From contig JANXBE010000001.1 in assembly GCA_025060175.1 (NCBI GenBank), positions 1-64,000 of the forward strand: a DNA stretch of 64,000 nt. The letters are read 5' to 3'. Made by a program: the position numbers and the translations under genes. Below are positions 63,770 to 64,000 of the stretch, one piece after another. The DNA is from Thermomicrobium sp. GTDB taxonomy: Bacteria; Chloroflexota; Chloroflexia; Thermomicrobiales; Thermomicrobiaceae. The notes beneath the pieces are model-generated. The model was not told the origin of the DNA and ran no database searches. It was given only the letters and a program-made list of their open reading frames with translations. The stretch's first letter is position 1; each line of letters opens with the position of its first letter.

Positions 63770-64000
63770 GTGAAGGAGACAGGACGCTGGCGAGCCGAAG
63801 TCTTCGTCTCTTTGCGGCCGAGCGTGAACGATCCGCAAGGGCTCGCGGTCCGAGACGGATTACGACGGCTCGGGTATGACGAGGTCGAAGACGTCCGGGT
63901 GGGGCGGTACGTGCAACTGTGGTTGCGGGCCGCTGACGCCGAAACGGCCGAGCGGCGGGTGGCCTCGATGTGCGAGCAGCTCCTCGCCAATCCGGTCGTT
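63770..64000 (+). CDS. purS: Phosphoribosylformylglycinamidine synthase subunit PurS (partial)
   Basis: The 5' 77 codons, cut by the window end. GTG 63770 is preceded by GAGGAGG five bases upstream. The product reads WRAEVFVSLRPSVNDPQG, then LAVRDGLRRLGYDEVEDVRV and GRYVQLWLRA, the PurS pattern of V.V.LrpgvLDPqG with a shared GxxxV..vRxGK-like strand. PurS bridges PurL and PurQ in the FGAM synthase complex. Its place after purC fits a pur operon continuing to the right. Confidence 0.92.
   Translation, partial: MKETGRWRAEVFVSLRPSVNDPQGLAVRDGLRRLGYDEVEDVRVGRYVQLWLRAADAETAERRVASMCEQLLANPVV

Overview
The window is a gene-dense chromosomal stretch of a high-GC bacterium made almost entirely of housekeeping genes. 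Gene content and order suggest Chloroflexota, class Thermomicrobia (Thermomicrobium/Sphaerobacter-like). The pointers are the tuf-rpmG-tRNA-Trp-secE-nusG-rplKAJL string, a DnaD-type plus DnaC-type helicase-loader pair, caa3-type oxidase genes, a K+-independent membrane pyrophosphatase and many GTG starts. This taxonomic call is inference. I see no insertion sequence, prophage, CRISPR array or defence island.

Layout. 1-4141 (+): end of tuf, rpmG, tRNA-Trp, secE, nusG, rplK, rplA, a leader hairpin, rplJ, rplL, tRNA-Pro. 4186-4815 (+): an ANTAR response regulator. 4939-12315 (-): read from the right, rplI, dnaB, a DnaD-like gene, a DnaC-like loader ATPase, a helical-repeat protein, cdaA and cdaR. 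12843-13184 (+): a DUF4258-like protein. 13237-18579 (-): polA, fmdB-like, cysS and rlmB-like. 18825-23833 (+): a MoxR / DUF58 / transglutaminase operon. 24189-30620 (-): the proton pyrophosphatase, and a coxB-A-C-D operon. 30932-34201 (+): acetyl-CoA synthetase and thiolase. 34266-36696 (-): dnaN-recF, with a divergent possible strand-annealing protein at 37057. 38278-40642 (-): Trm112-like, ruvB, queA. 41150-41777 (-): a stable-RNA unit, tRNA-Leu, RNase P RNA, tRNA-His. 41914-43629 (-): a CPA2 antiporter. 44518-49755 (+): alaS, a baseplate-J-like membrane protein, ruvX and a DarA/PstA-type c-di-AMP receptor. 50447-51977 (-): fchA-like and folD. 52290-56391 (+): an XRE regulator and dnaE. 56401-61306 (-): a glmS ribozyme, glmS, tatD, rdgB and a Mur-ligase-like gene. 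61526-64000 (+): purB, purC and the start of purS.

How the parts connect. Replication genes recur: dnaB with two loader genes, dnaN-recF, dnaE and polA. The rplI-dnaB and dnaN-recF promoters share a 14-nt palindrome-like element downstream of the -10 box, and a close relative sits at the alaS promoter. Cyclic di-AMP synthesis (cdaA-cdaR) and a candidate receptor (darA) are both present. The folD product lacks the two residues expected for cyclohydrolase activity, and the gene just upstream encodes a cyclodeaminase/cyclohydrolase-family protein, which suggests a split C1-folate step. glmS is preceded by a clear glmS self-cleaving riboswitch.

The most notable findings are the glmS ribozyme in this lineage, the FolD/FchA split, the shared replication-operon element, and RNase P RNA sandwiched between two tRNAs. 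Function names come from sequence motifs and family knowledge only; no database search was run.
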